64,000 nt of DNA from contig CM057480.1 in NCBI GenBank assembly GCA_030035585.1, forward strand, positions 7,433,001 to 7,497,000. Reading direction: 5' to 3'. Position 1 is the stretch's first letter; each line of letters opens with the position of its first letter. Source of the stretch: Dugong dugon. Lineage: Eukaryota; Chordata; Mammalia; Sirenia; Dugongidae. Of the stretch, positions 46,808 through 57,969 are shown piece after piece. The position numbers and the translations under genes were made by a program. The notes beneath the pieces were generated by a model. The model did not search any database. It saw nothing but the letters and a program-made list of their open reading frames with translations, and was not told the origin of the DNA.

Positions 46808-47338
46808 GTTTTTATTTTTATTTTATTATTGTACTTTAAGTGAAAGTTTACAATTCAAGTTAGTCTCTCATGCAAAAATTTATACGTACATTATCATATG
46901 ACCCTAATTACTCTCTTTGTACTGTGACAGCACGCTCCTCCTTTCCACCTCTGACTCCCCATGTCCATTCAACCAGCTCCAGACCCTCTCTGCCTTCTCT
47001 TCTCACCCCCAGACAGGAGCTGCCTGTTTAGTCTCATGTATCTACTTGAGCTAAGAAGCACACTCTTCACAAGTATCATTTTATGTCCCATAGTCCAGTC
47101 TAATCTTTGTCTGAAGAGTTGGCCTTGGGAATGGTTTTGGTTCTGGGTTGACAGAGAGTCTGGGGACCATGCTTTCTGGGGTTCCTCCAGTCTCTGTCAG
47201 ACCATTAAGTCTGGTCTTTTTTCTAGAATTTGAGTTCTGCACCCCACTTTTCTCCTGCTCCATCAGGGACTGTCTGTTACGTTCCCTGTCAGGGTGGTCA
47301 TTGGTGGTAGCTGGGCACCATCTAGTTCTTTAGGGCCC
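46808..47338 (-). mobile_element. L1 3' UTR, second subfamily (copy 1)
   Basis: 'tattgtactttaagtgaaag' to 'ggcaccatctagttct'. Same subfamily as the L1 guest at 27,564-28,222. Confidence 0.85.
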
Positions 47339-48120
47339 CATTTTTTTTTAAATTGTTGTAGTTTAAGTGAAAGTTTACATTTCAAGTTAGTCTCCATACA
47401 AAAATTTGTACATACATTGTTATGTGACCCTAACTGCTCTCCCTATACTGTGACAGCACTCCTCCTTTCCACCCCTGATTTCCCATGTCCATTCAGCCAG
47501 CTCCTAACCCTTTCTCCTTCCCATCTCACCTCCAGACAGGAGCCACCCATTTAGACTTATGTATCTACTTGGGCTAAGAAGCACTCTTCACGAGTATCAT
47601 TTTATGTCCCATAGTCCAGTCTAATCTTTGTCTAAAGAGTTGGCCTCGGAAATTGTTTTAGTTCTGGGCTGATAGAGAATCCAGGGGCCATGCGTTCCAG
47701 GGTTCCTCCAGTCTCAGTCAGACCATTAAGTCTGATCTTTTTACTAGACTTTGAGTTGTGGACGCTGCTTTTCTCCTGCTCCATCAGGGACTCTCCGTTG
47801 TGTTCCCTGTTGGGGCGGTTGTTGTTGGTAGCCGGGCACCATCTAGTTTGTCAGGGCCCCATGTTTTAATTAGTGATTTTGTAGCTCTCTGGGGCAGGGT
47901 CTCCTTCTGTGAGTCGGTGGTGTCTGGTGCTTTTTTCTCATCAGAAACCACAGCTTACAAGCTGTGTTAGGGCCGTGTGTTCAGAGCTTTCATCTTAGAC
48001 ACTCTTGTCATCTCCGGGCTGGTCCTTGGTTAGGACTTCCCTTGCCTATTCTGTCCTTTCTTTACTTGCACTTTTGAGGGGCTGAGTGGGGAGCTGAATC
48101 ATTGTGGCCCTGTGACTGTT
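47339..48120 (-). mobile_element. L1 3' UTR, second subfamily (copy 2), longer
   Basis: Starts again with 'gttgtagtttaagtgaaag' straight after copy 1 and runs about 250 bases further into the element (to 'gtgactgtttataaaa'). Confidence 0.8.
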
Positions 48121-48127
48121 TATAAAA

Positions 48128-48333
48128 GGAGCTCTGGCGGTGCAATGGTAAAGCGCTCGGCTGCTAACTGAAAGGTTGGTGGTTTGAACCCACCTAGCGG
48201 CTCTGTGGAAGAAGGACCTGGTGATCTGCTCCCATAAAGACTACAGCCAAGAAAACTCTAGGGGGCACTTCTCCTCTGTCACATGGGGTCGCTATGTGTT
48301 GAAAAAGACTCGACAGTACCTAACAACAACAGT
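48128..48333 (+). mobile_element. AfroSINE, long form
   Basis: 'ggagctctggcggtgcaatg' to 'cctaacaacaacag'. Confidence 0.92.
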
Positions 48334-49371
48334 GTGTGCGTGCTGATGGCTGAAGCTTGATTTATGTGGAGCTCTCCCAGTTCACGAGGCTCAGAGTGTG
48401 GGCTTCCGCTGAAACGGTCATGTGTTTGCGGAATGTACTCTTGCTTATGGGATTCTTGTGTTTCTGGGTTCCACCCTATTACTAATACCTTAAAAATGGG
48501 CCGCCTGGCCCCCCGGGCTAACCACAGAGCACAGAACTTTTCCATATGTATTCCAGCCGACTCACATAGAGGATTGGTCCCTCAAAGGCTCAACGGAACA
48601 AAGCCAGTTTACACTGGCAGGGATTGTTGAGGAGCACTGTTGCACATTCCTCCTTTAGCATTTTCATACTTACGTCACTCTCCGTACTAGTAAAGTCCTT
48701 TAGGTTAATTTTTATTAACCTGGGTAACGTGCACCTTTTCCTTTTTATGAAAAGCCTGCTGTTGCTGTCTTGGCCCAAAGTGCATCATATCACTATTACA
48801 GTTGCTTAGTTCATTCGGAGTTTCCTGTAACTGGGATTTTTCTTTCAAATGTCAGTTTTCATGATTTCCTTCAGATTCAGCTGAATCTCAGGAAAATGGT
48901 ATTAAAAGCCAAAAGTCGTCTTTTTTTTCCCTTCATGCTGGATAACAGGATAGGTTGTTTATATGGGACAGACATAAAGATATGCTTCAGAAGGTCTTTG
49001 TGTCAAAGAAAGAAGACTAAACTCCTGTCTGTGAAATCAACTTTATGTCTGGATGAAGTCATTTTTAAATAAAACAAAGCATGACCTAAGTTGGAAGAAA
49101 CTAAATTGCAGTTTTCCGCATCATGGGATTCTCTAAACTTCTATTTATCTTAGGATTTCTTTCCTTTTCCTTCCCAGCATTGTAGTGGCTTATCTGCATT
49201 TTTAGTGTTTTGTTTTGTTTACTTGTTTGTTTTAGCTTTGTTTCTTAGTTTGGAACTGTAAATTCACTTGTGTAACAACGTCATGTAACTGGTGACGTGG
49301 TATGTTCTTTTTCTATCAATGACATTATTGGGACACTTGGCAGAAATTGCAGAGGGTCTGTTGTTGCTGTG
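48334..49371. other. Repeat-poor intronic DNA
   Basis: No repeat or gene recognised over 1 kb. Confidence 0.45.
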
Positions 49372-49578
49372 GTTGTTGTTAGTTGCCATCAAGGAGTCGA
49401 TTCCGACTCTTGGCAGCCCTGTGCGTGCAGAGTAGGACTGCTCTTTAGGGTTTTCAAGGCTGTGACATTTCCAAAGGAGATTGCCAGGCCTTTCTTTGAA
49501 GGTGCCTTTGGGTGGATTTGAACTACCAACATTTTTGTTAGTAGGCGAGTGCTTAACCATTTGTGTCACCCAGCGCCT
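49372..49578 (-). mobile_element. AfroSINE, long form
   Basis: 'gttgttagttgccatcaagg' tail to 'tgtgtcacccagcgcct' head. Confidence 0.92.
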
Positions 49579-49943
49579 AAAATGGCCCCTTAGGGGTCTT
49601 ATGAAGGCTTGGTGGTGCAGTCATTAAGTGCTCAGCTGCTAACTGAAAGGTTGGTGGTTTGAATCTACCCAGCAGCTCCACAGCAGAGAGACCTTGGTGA
49701 TCTGCTCCCATAAAGATTAAAGCCTGGGGCGGAGCCAACACGGTGCTGTACACAGAAGCACCACGCTGTCCCTCCACATCAAAGACCCAAAAAACTAAGT
49801 CAAACAGAGACAAACGTCCATCCTGGAACCCTAAGCATCAAATGAAGAAATAAAGAACTCAGCCAGGCACTGAATGGAATAAGAAACTGACAGAGAACAG
49901 AGAGCGAGGAGAGAGATGTGCAGAAGTCCCCTATCAGCTAATG

Positions 49944-50260
49944 CAGCATGGATTTGCCATCTTGGACTCCTGTCGGAGATTGGTGGACAGGGAGTACAGG
50001 AAAGCAGCTTCACAGAGCTCCCAGCAGGAGACAGAGCACCTGGTAACCAGCGATACATGCTTTCCCACTGCTCATCCTTCTCCCCCCTGCTCTACCTCCA
50101 CTGATTCCTAGCTTGCTACAGTAGCTCAGCCAGCCGGGAAGTGCAGGGTCCATGCCACTTGGATTTGCCCTGCCCACAGTGGAGATCGGCAGACAGGGAG
50201 TACAGGAAAGCAGCTTCACGGAGCTGCCAGCAGGAGACAGAACAACCACAAGCTCCCTTA
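49944..50260 (+). repeat. Tandem monomers in the L1 5' UTR
   Basis: A block of about 90-100 bp ('gacagggagtacaggaaagc', then 'ccagcaggagacag') occurs at about 49,944-50,040 and again at about 50,159-50,250, offset about 206 bp. A further 'actgattcctagc' echo is at about 50,101 and 50,434. Monomer-type promoters of this sort are known in rodent L1. Confidence 0.75.
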
Positions 50261-50689
50261 ACTCTTTTTTTGTTTGTTTTTGGCTCCTGTTTCTCTCTTC
50301 TCTCTCTCCTCTTTCCCATACCCATCTTAGCTCCACACATCGCAATCTCCCCCCTCCTTCCTGCCTACCTGTGTCGTATGCTGAACATCACATCCCTGAG
50401 CAGCACAGGCACAGCTTACTGGAACCTGTGCTGCACTGATTCCTAGCCTGCCCTGTTGGCCCCAGTGTGTGCCACAAACAACCCACCTGAGCCCCTCCCC
50501 TTTAGCTGGACCTCCCCTGCTGCACCATAGCTGAGTGACTAGCCCTGCCCATTGGACAAGGAGGGAAAAGTATTGTGCCCACAGATGAGCAAAGAACAAA
50601 GAATGCACAGCCTGCCTGTGCAGACAAACCAAATAAGACAAAAAAGCAGGACAAAACAAATCTATAATCAGTAAATGGAGAAAATAACT

Positions 50690-51636
50690 ACTGAATGTCC
50701 CGAAGACAGCAGATGATATCAAAACATTAAAAAACAGGGCAGGATGCTTCCAGTAGGTGTCCAAAATAAAATACCAGATGGCTTTCCAGTAGAGGAAAAG
50801 GCATTAGAACTACCTGATAGGGAATTCAAATCTCTAATATTCAGAGCTATCCAAGAGGTGAAGCAAAAAGCAGACAAAAATTAGGAAAAAATAGACGAAT
50901 TCATGGAAAAGGCAGACAAATTCATGGAACATACAGACAAAAAAATGGAATAATTCAGGAAAATAATGCAGGAACAAAATGCGAAAATAAATTCACAACT
51001 AGAAATCATACAAAAACAACAATTAGAAATCCAAGAGATAAACAATAAGATTTCAGAAATAGACAGTGTCATAGAAGGACTGAGGAGCGGGTTTGAAATG
51101 ATGGAAGACAGGATCAGCGAAATTGAAGACAAATACTTCGCTACAACTCTGAGGAAAAATCAGAAAAAAAAAAAAAAAAAAACGAAGAAAAATGAAGAAA
51201 CCCTGAGAATTATGTGGGGTATAATTAAAAGCAAAAATTTTCGAGTGATTGGAGTTCCAGAACATGGGGAGAAAACAGAAAACAGAGAGGATCGTTGAAG
51301 AACTGCTGACAGAAAACTTCCCCAGTATCATGAAAGATGAAAAGCTGACCATCCAAGAAGCTCAACGAACCCTACATAGGATAGAGCCCAAAAGAAGATC
51401 ACCAAGGCATGTCATAATCACATTCATCAAAACCAAAGACAAAGGAAGAATCCTCAGAGCAGCTCGAGAAAAGCAAAAAGTCACATACAGAGGAGAAGCA
51501 ATAAGAATAAGCTGTGATTATTTGACAGAAACTGTGCAGTCAAGAAGGCAATGGGATGACATACGTAAAACCTTGAAAGAAAAAAAATTGCCAACCAAGA
51601 ATAATATATCCTGCAAAACTCTCATTCAAATGTGAT
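50690..51636 (+). pseudogene. L1 ORF1 remnant
   Basis: ORF1p is the RNA-binding coiled-coil trimer of the L1 particle. A coiled-coil-like stretch (QLEIIQKQQLEIQEINNKIS) is followed by the RRM start (FRVIGVPEHGE). The C-terminal domain reads in another frame from about 51,260 (RRSPRHVIITF, then KQKVTYRGEAIRIS) to a stop at 51,633-51,635. There are stops near 50,881 and 50,952, a poly-A expansion at 51,166-51,182, and a frameshift at about 51,260-51,298. Confidence 0.85.
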
Positions 51637-52426
51637 GGTAAAATTAGGAAATTTCCACATGAACAGAAGTTAAGGGAATATGTAAAAACCAAACAAAACT
51701 TACAATAATTATTAAAGGGGGTCCTTCAGTCTGAGAACAGACAACATCAGACCACAGCTTGAATCTAGGATGCAAGATTGTACCAGCCAGATACCAACCT
51801 AGGAGATGAACTCTCAAGGACTATCCAAAACCAAAAGAATTACAACAGGAAACCAGAGAGGTTAATCTGTAAATGACAACAACGCCAGAACAATAAAAGA
51901 GGGAATAAACTGTGTAGGTATAGAACTTCCTATTGCAGAGGAAAGCAAGGCGATACCAAGTAATAATAGACTCGTTCAAATGTAGGAAGGTAAGGGTAAA
52001 TTTCAAGGTAACCACAAAGACAGTTAACAAAACTACTCATCAAAATAAAGAAGAAAAACATAAAGTCTCAATAAAAACAAAATCTACAAAAATAAAATAA
52101 AATAAAAAAACCCACAATCGAAAGGAATTCAGCACAGGAGAGTAAAAGGAACAAAGAAAACATCAGCACCACCACAAAAAAAAGCACTACAAAATGACAG
52201 CAGTAAACTCACACCCATCAATAATTACACTGAATGTAAATGGCCTAAATGCACCCATAGAGAGACACAGAGTGACAGAATGGATAAAAAAACCAGGATG
52301 GATCAATATGCTGTCTACGGGAGACACACCTTAGCAACAAAGATGTAAATTTATTAAAAATCAGAGGATGGAGAGAATATATCAAGCAAACAGCTACCAA
52401 AAAGAGCAGGAGTGGCAATACTAATC

Positions 52427-53336
52427 TCAGATGAAATAAGACTTTAAAACAAAATCCACCATAGAAGACAAAGAAGGCACTATATCATGATTAAAGGGAC
52501 GATCCAGCCTGAAGACCTAACCATAATAAACATCTACGCAGCCAATGACAGGGCCCTAAAATGCATAAAACAAACTTTAAGAGCACTGAAAAGAGAAATT
52601 GACAGTTCCTCGATAATAGTAGGAGACTTCAACACACCACTCTTGGTAAAGGACAGAACATCTAGAAAGAAACTCAGCAAAGATACAGAAGAGCTAAAGG
52701 GCACAATCTGCTAACTTGACCTCATGGACATATATAGAACGCTGTACCCAATAGCTGCAAAGTACACATTCTTTTCCGATGCACACAGAACGTTCTCCAG
52801 AATAGACCACATCTTAGGCCACAGAGCAACCCTCAACAAAATCTAGAACATTGAGATAATACAAAGTATCTTCTCTGACCACAATGCCTTCAAGGTAGAA
52901 ATTAGCAACAGGAAGAGCAAGGTAAAAAAAAAAAAAATCAATTACATGGAAACTGAATAACACCTTGCTTAAAAACCACCGGGTAATAGAAGAAATCAGA
53001 GATGGAATCAAAAAGTTCCTAGAATCAAATGAGAATGAAAACACATCATACCAAAACCTTTGGGACACAGCAAAGGCAGTCCTCAGAGGACAGTTTATAG
53101 CAATAGATGCACACATCAAAAAAGAAGAAAGGGACAAAATCATAACATTAGCTACACAACTTGAACAAGTAGAAAGAGAGCAGCAAAAAGAGCCCACAGC
53201 CACCAGAAGAAAGGGAATAATAAAGATCAGAGCGGAAATAAATGAAATAGAGAATAGAAAAACAAAAGGAAGAATCAGCAAAACCAAAAGTTGGTTCTTG
53301 GAAAGGATCAACAAAATTGACCATCCAAGATAAAGT
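52427..53336 (+). repeat. Duplicated ORF2 segment, copy 1
   Basis: Runs from the 'gactttaaaacaaaatcc' point in the endonuclease to 'agttggttcttggaaagg' past the endonuclease. It carries IINIYAANDRALK, GDFNTPLLVKDRT and AVLRGQFIAIDAHIKKEE. The second copy follows immediately. By eye the two are about 80% identical over the part I compared. Confidence 0.85.
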
Positions 53337-54240
53337 CTCCGATAAAATAGACTTTAAAACAAAATCCAACACAAAGGATAAGGAAGGACGCTATATAATG
53401 ATTAAAGGGTCAGTACATCTGGAGAACATAATCATAATAAATATCTACACACCCAATGACAGGGCTCCAAAATTTATAAAACAAATTCTAACAACACAGA
53501 AAAGAGAAATAGGCAGTTCCACAATAATAGTAGGAGACTTCGACACAGCACTTTCAGTAAAGGACAGAACATTTAGAAGGAAACTTGATAAAGACACAGA
53601 AGATCTAAATGCCACAATCAATCAACCTGACCTCATAGACATATACAGAACACGCCACCCAACAGCAGCCAAGTATACATTCTTTTGCAGTGCACATGGA
53701 ACATTCTCCAGAATAGACCACATTTTAGGCCACAAAGCAAACATTAACAGAATCTAAAACATTGAAATATTACAAAGCATCTTTTCTGACCATAAAGCCA
53801 TAAAAGTAAATATGAATAACAGAAACAGCAAGGAAAAAAAAGAAGAAATACATGGAAACTGAATAACACCTTGCTCAAGAACTACTGGGTGATAGAAGAA
53901 AGCAAGGACAGAATAAAGAAGTTCGTAGAATGAAAACACATCCTACCAGAACCTTTGAGGCACAGCAAAAGTAGTGCTTAGAGGTCAATTTACGGGAATA
54001 AATGCACACATCCAAAAAAGAAGAAAGGGCCACAATCAAAACATTAACCCTACAACTCCAACAAATAGAAAGAGACCAGCAAAAGAAGCCCTCAGGCACC
54101 AGAAGATTAGAAGATCAGAGATTAGAGCAGAAATAAATGAAATAGATGATAGGAAAACAATTCAAAGTGTTAACAAGACCAAAAGTTGGTTCTTTGAAAA
54201 GGTCATCAAAATCGACACACCACTGGCCAAACTGACAAAA
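53337..54240 (+). repeat. Duplicated ORF2 segment, copy 2
   Basis: Restarts at 'gataaaatagactttaaaac', carries IINIYTPNDRAPK and GDFDTALSVKDRT, then again 'agttggttctttgaaaagg' and continues into the rest of ORF2. Copy 2, not copy 1, is joined to the downstream RT. Confidence 0.85.
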
Positions 54241-56917
54241 GAAAAACAGGAGAGGACGCAGATAACCCAAATAAGAAATGAAGTGGGGGGCATAACAGAC
54301 CCAACTGAAATAAAAAGGATCATAACAGTATTATGAAAAACTATACTACAACAAATTTGAAAACCTAGAGGAAATGGACAAATTTCTAGAAACAGACTGC
54401 CTACCCAGACTAACACAAAATGATATTAAAAATCCAAACAGATCCATAAAAGAGAAAAGATGGAAAAGGTAATAAAAAAAAAAAATTCCAACAATCAAAA
54501 GCCCTGGCCCAGATGGCTTCACTGGAGAATTCTACCAAATATTCAGAGAAGAGCTTACACCAGTACTACTCAAATTGTTTCAGAACATAGAAAAGGAAGC
54601 GATACTTACGAATTCATTCCCGGAAGCCAGCATACCCTGATACCAAAACCAGGCAAAGATGCCACAAAAAGAGAAAATTACAGGCCAGCATCTCTCATGA
54701 ATATAGATGCAAAAATTCTCAACAGAATTCTAGCCAATAGAATTCAGCATCAGATCAAAAAAATAATACACCACGACCAAGTAAGATTCATACCAGGTAT
54801 GCAAGGATGGTTAAACATTAGAAAATCAATCAGTGTAATCCACCACATAAATAAAAGGAAAGAAAAGACTCACACGATCATCTGAATCAATGCATGAAAG
54901 GCATTCGACAAAGTCCGACTCGCATTCCTGATAAAAACTCTCAATCAAATAGGTATAGAAGGGGAATTTCTTAACATAATAAGGGCATCTATGCAAAACC
55001 AATGGCCAACATCATTCTTAATGTAGAGAGGCTGAAAACATTCCCCTTGAGAACAGGAACAAGACAAGGATGCCCTTTATCATCACTCCTATTTTACATT
55101 GTGCTGTAATTCCTAGCTAGAGCAATAAGGCAAGAAAAAGAAATAAAGGGCATCCAAATTGGTAATGAAGAAGTTAAACTGTCCCTATTTGCAAATGATA
55201 TGATACTGTACATAGAAAACCCAAAGACTCCATGAGAAATCTACTGGAACTAATAGGAAGATTCAGCAGAGTAGCAGGATAGAAGATAAACATACAAAAA
55301 TTCATTGGATTCCTATACACCAATAAAGAGAACGATGAAAAGGAGATCAGGAAAACAATACCATTTTCAATAGCCCCTAAAAAATAAAATACTTAGGAAT
55401 AAATCTGACCAGACATGTAAAAGACCTATAAAAGAAAACTACAAAACACTACTGCAAGAAACCAAAAGAAATCTACATAAATGGAAAAACATACCATGCT
55501 CATGGATAGGTAGACTTAATATTGTGAAAATGACAATTCTACCCAAAGCGATTTACAAATACAATGCAATCCTGATCCAAATACCAACAACATTCTTTAA
55601 AGAAATGGAAAAACTAATCATTCACTTTATATGGAAATGGAAGAAGCCCTGCATAAGTAAAGCACTACTGAAGAAGAAGAATAAAGTTGGAGGACTCACA
55701 CTACCTGACCTCAGAACCTACTATACAGCTATGGTAGTCAAAACAGTCTGGTACTGGTACAACATCAGATACATTGACCAATGGAAAAGGATTGAGAAAC
55801 CAGATGTAAATCCATCCACCTACGGTCACCTCCTGATTTTTGACAAGGGCCCAAAGTCCATCACATGGGGGAAAAAGACAGTCTTTTTAACAAATGGTGC
55901 TGGCAAAACTGGATATCCATCTGCAAAAAAATGAAACAGGACCCATACCTCACACCATATACAAAAACTACTTCAAAATGGGTCAAAGACCTAAATATAA
56001 AGGCAAAAATTATGAAGTTCATAGGAAAAAAAAAAAAAAGGATCAATGCTAGAGACCCTAATACATGGCATTAACAGGATACAAACCATAATCAACAACA
56101 CACAAACTCCAGAAGATAAGCTAGATAACTGGGATCTTCTAAAAATTAAACACTTATGCTCATTGAAAGACTTCACCAGAGTAAAAAGAGAACCTACAGA
56201 CTGGGAAAAAATTTACAAATCAGACAAAGGTCTAATGTCTAAAATCTACAAGAAAATCCAACACTTCTACAACAAAAAGACAAATAATCCAATTAAAAAA
56301 TAGGCAAAGGAAATGAACAGATACTTCACCAAAGAAGACATTCAGGTGGCCAACAGACACATGAGGAAATGCTCGAGATCACTAGCCATTAGAGAAATGC
56401 AAATTAAAACTGCATGAGATACCATCTTACCCTGGCATTACTGGTACGAATCAAAAAAATGGGAAATAACAAATGTTGGAGAGGCTGCAGGGAGATTGGA
56501 ACTCTTATGCACTGCTGGTGGGAATGCAAAGTGATACAGCCGTTTTGGAAAATGATATGGCGCTTCCTTAGAAAGCTAGAAATGGAAATGCCATATGATC
56601 CAGCAATCCCACTCCTAGGAATATATCCTAGAGAAGTAAGAGTCATCAAACGAATAAACAGAATAAACATATGCCCACCCATGTTCATTGCAACATTGTT
56701 CACAATAGCAAAAAGATGGAAACAACCTAGATGCCCATCAACAGATGAATGGATAAACAAACCATGGTACGTAGACACAATGGAGTATTATGCAGCAATA
56801 AAGAACAATAATGAATCTGTGAAGCATTTCATAACATGGATGAAACTGGAGGACATCATGCTGAGTGAAATAAGTCAATCACAAAACGACAAATATTGTA
56901 AGAGACCAGTACTGTAA

Positions 56918-57855
56918 AACTCATGAAAAGGTTTACACACAAAAAGAAACAATCTTTGATGGTTAAGAGGGAGAGGATGAGTGGGGATGGAAAAGCACCA
57001 TTTAGGCAGTAGATAAGTGGTAAAGGGTAAGACAGTACACAATACTGAGAAGCTGGCACAACTTGTCCAAGGCAAGGTCATGGAAGCTCCATAGACACAT
57101 CCAAACTCCCTGAGTGACCAAATTGCTGGGCTGAGGGCTGTGGGGACTGTGGTCTCAGGGAATATCTAGCTCGACTGGCATAACATAGTTACAAAAAAAA
57201 TGTTCTACATTCTATTTTGGTGAGTAGCGTCTGGGGTCTTAAAAGCCTGTGAGTGGCCATCTAAGAAACTCCACTGGTCTCACCCCTTCAGTAGCAAGGG
57301 AAAATGAAGAAAACAAGACACAAGGGAAGGATTAGTTCGAAGTACTAACGGACCACAACTACCACGACCTCCACCAGACTGACTCCAGCACAACCAGATG
57401 GTGCCTGGCTACCACCACTGACTGCTCTGACAGGGATCACAATAGAGGGTCCCAGACAGAGCTGGAGAAAAATGCAGAACAAAATTCTAACTCACAAAAA
57501 AAGACCAGACTTACTGGCCTGACAGAGACTGGAGAAACCCTGAGAGTATGGCCCCTGGATTCATTTTTAACTCAGTAATGAAGTTACTCCTGAGGTTCAG
57601 CCTTCAGCCAACGATTAGACAGGCCCATAAAACAAAATGAGACTAAAGGGGCACGCCAGCCCAGGGGCAAGGACGAGAAGGCAGGAGGGAACAGGAAAGC
57701 TGGTAGTAGGGAACCCAAGGTCGAGAAAGGAGAGTGTTGACATGTCGTGGGGTTTTTATCCAATGTCATGAAACAATATGTGTACTAACTGGTTAATGAG
57801 AAACTAGCTTGTTCTGTAAATCTTCGTCTAAAGTAAAATTTAAAAAAAAAAAAAA
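56918..57855 (+). other. L1 3' UTR and A-rich tail
   Basis: Non-coding 3' region, the part that is recopied at 3,032, 9,574, 42,733 and 45,745. The poly(A) is broken by G (57,842-57,862). Confidence 0.85.
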
Positions 57856-57969
57856 AGAAAGAAATGAAAAAGATTAAACCCTAGAAAAACCCTATAGGGT
57901 AATCTTACTCTGTTATATGGGGTTGCTTTGAGTTGGAATCAGCTCTGCGGACCCCAACAACAACAACGG

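Larger units (their letters stand above)
52194..56917 (+). pseudogene. L1 ORF2 remnant (endonuclease - RT - C-terminal domain)
   Basis: ORF2p nicks DNA and reverse-transcribes L1 RNA. The start reads MTAVNSHPSIITLNVNGLNA, the endonuclease N-terminus. The endonuclease core motif VGDFNTPL is at about 52,620 and again as VGDFDTAL at about 53,530. The RT region shows [17 protein letters not shown] (about 54,710-54,765), the TRQGCPLSS motif (about 55,051), and FANDM at about 55,188-55,202 where FADD is expected. The C-terminal half (55,524-55,934 and later frames) includes CWRGCREIGTLMHCWWECK (about 56,474) and ends QNDKYCKRPVL. At least five stops or frame changes are visible, so it cannot make a full protein. 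Confidence 0.9.
49726..57868 (+). mobile_element. Near full-length L1, dead, with a duplicated ORF2 segment
   Basis: It starts GGGGCGGAGCC, the usual L1 5' end. It has about 1 kb of 5' UTR, ORF1, ORF2, a 3' UTR of about 0.9 kb and an A-rich tail. The target duplication aaagattaaa(g/c)cct (49,712-49,725 and 57,869-57,882, 13 of 14) shows one insertion into an AfroSINE. At 8.14 kb it is longer than expected because of an extra segment of about 0.9 kb in ORF2. Both ORFs carry several stops and frameshifts, and the RT active-site motif is altered. Confidence 0.95.
49604..57967 (+). mobile_element. AfroSINE, long form, split by the 8.1-kb L1
   Basis: Left half 49,604-49,725 (head to 'ataaagattaaagcct'), right half 57,869-57,967 ('gattaaaccct' to 'caacaacaacaac'). 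The 14-bp repeated junction is the L1 target duplication. Confidence 0.92.

Noticed and set aside
52965-53333. 122-codon and 146-codon clean frames around 53 kb as host proteins
   Set aside because: They are L1 ORF2 endonuclease and linker pieces in the duplicated segment.
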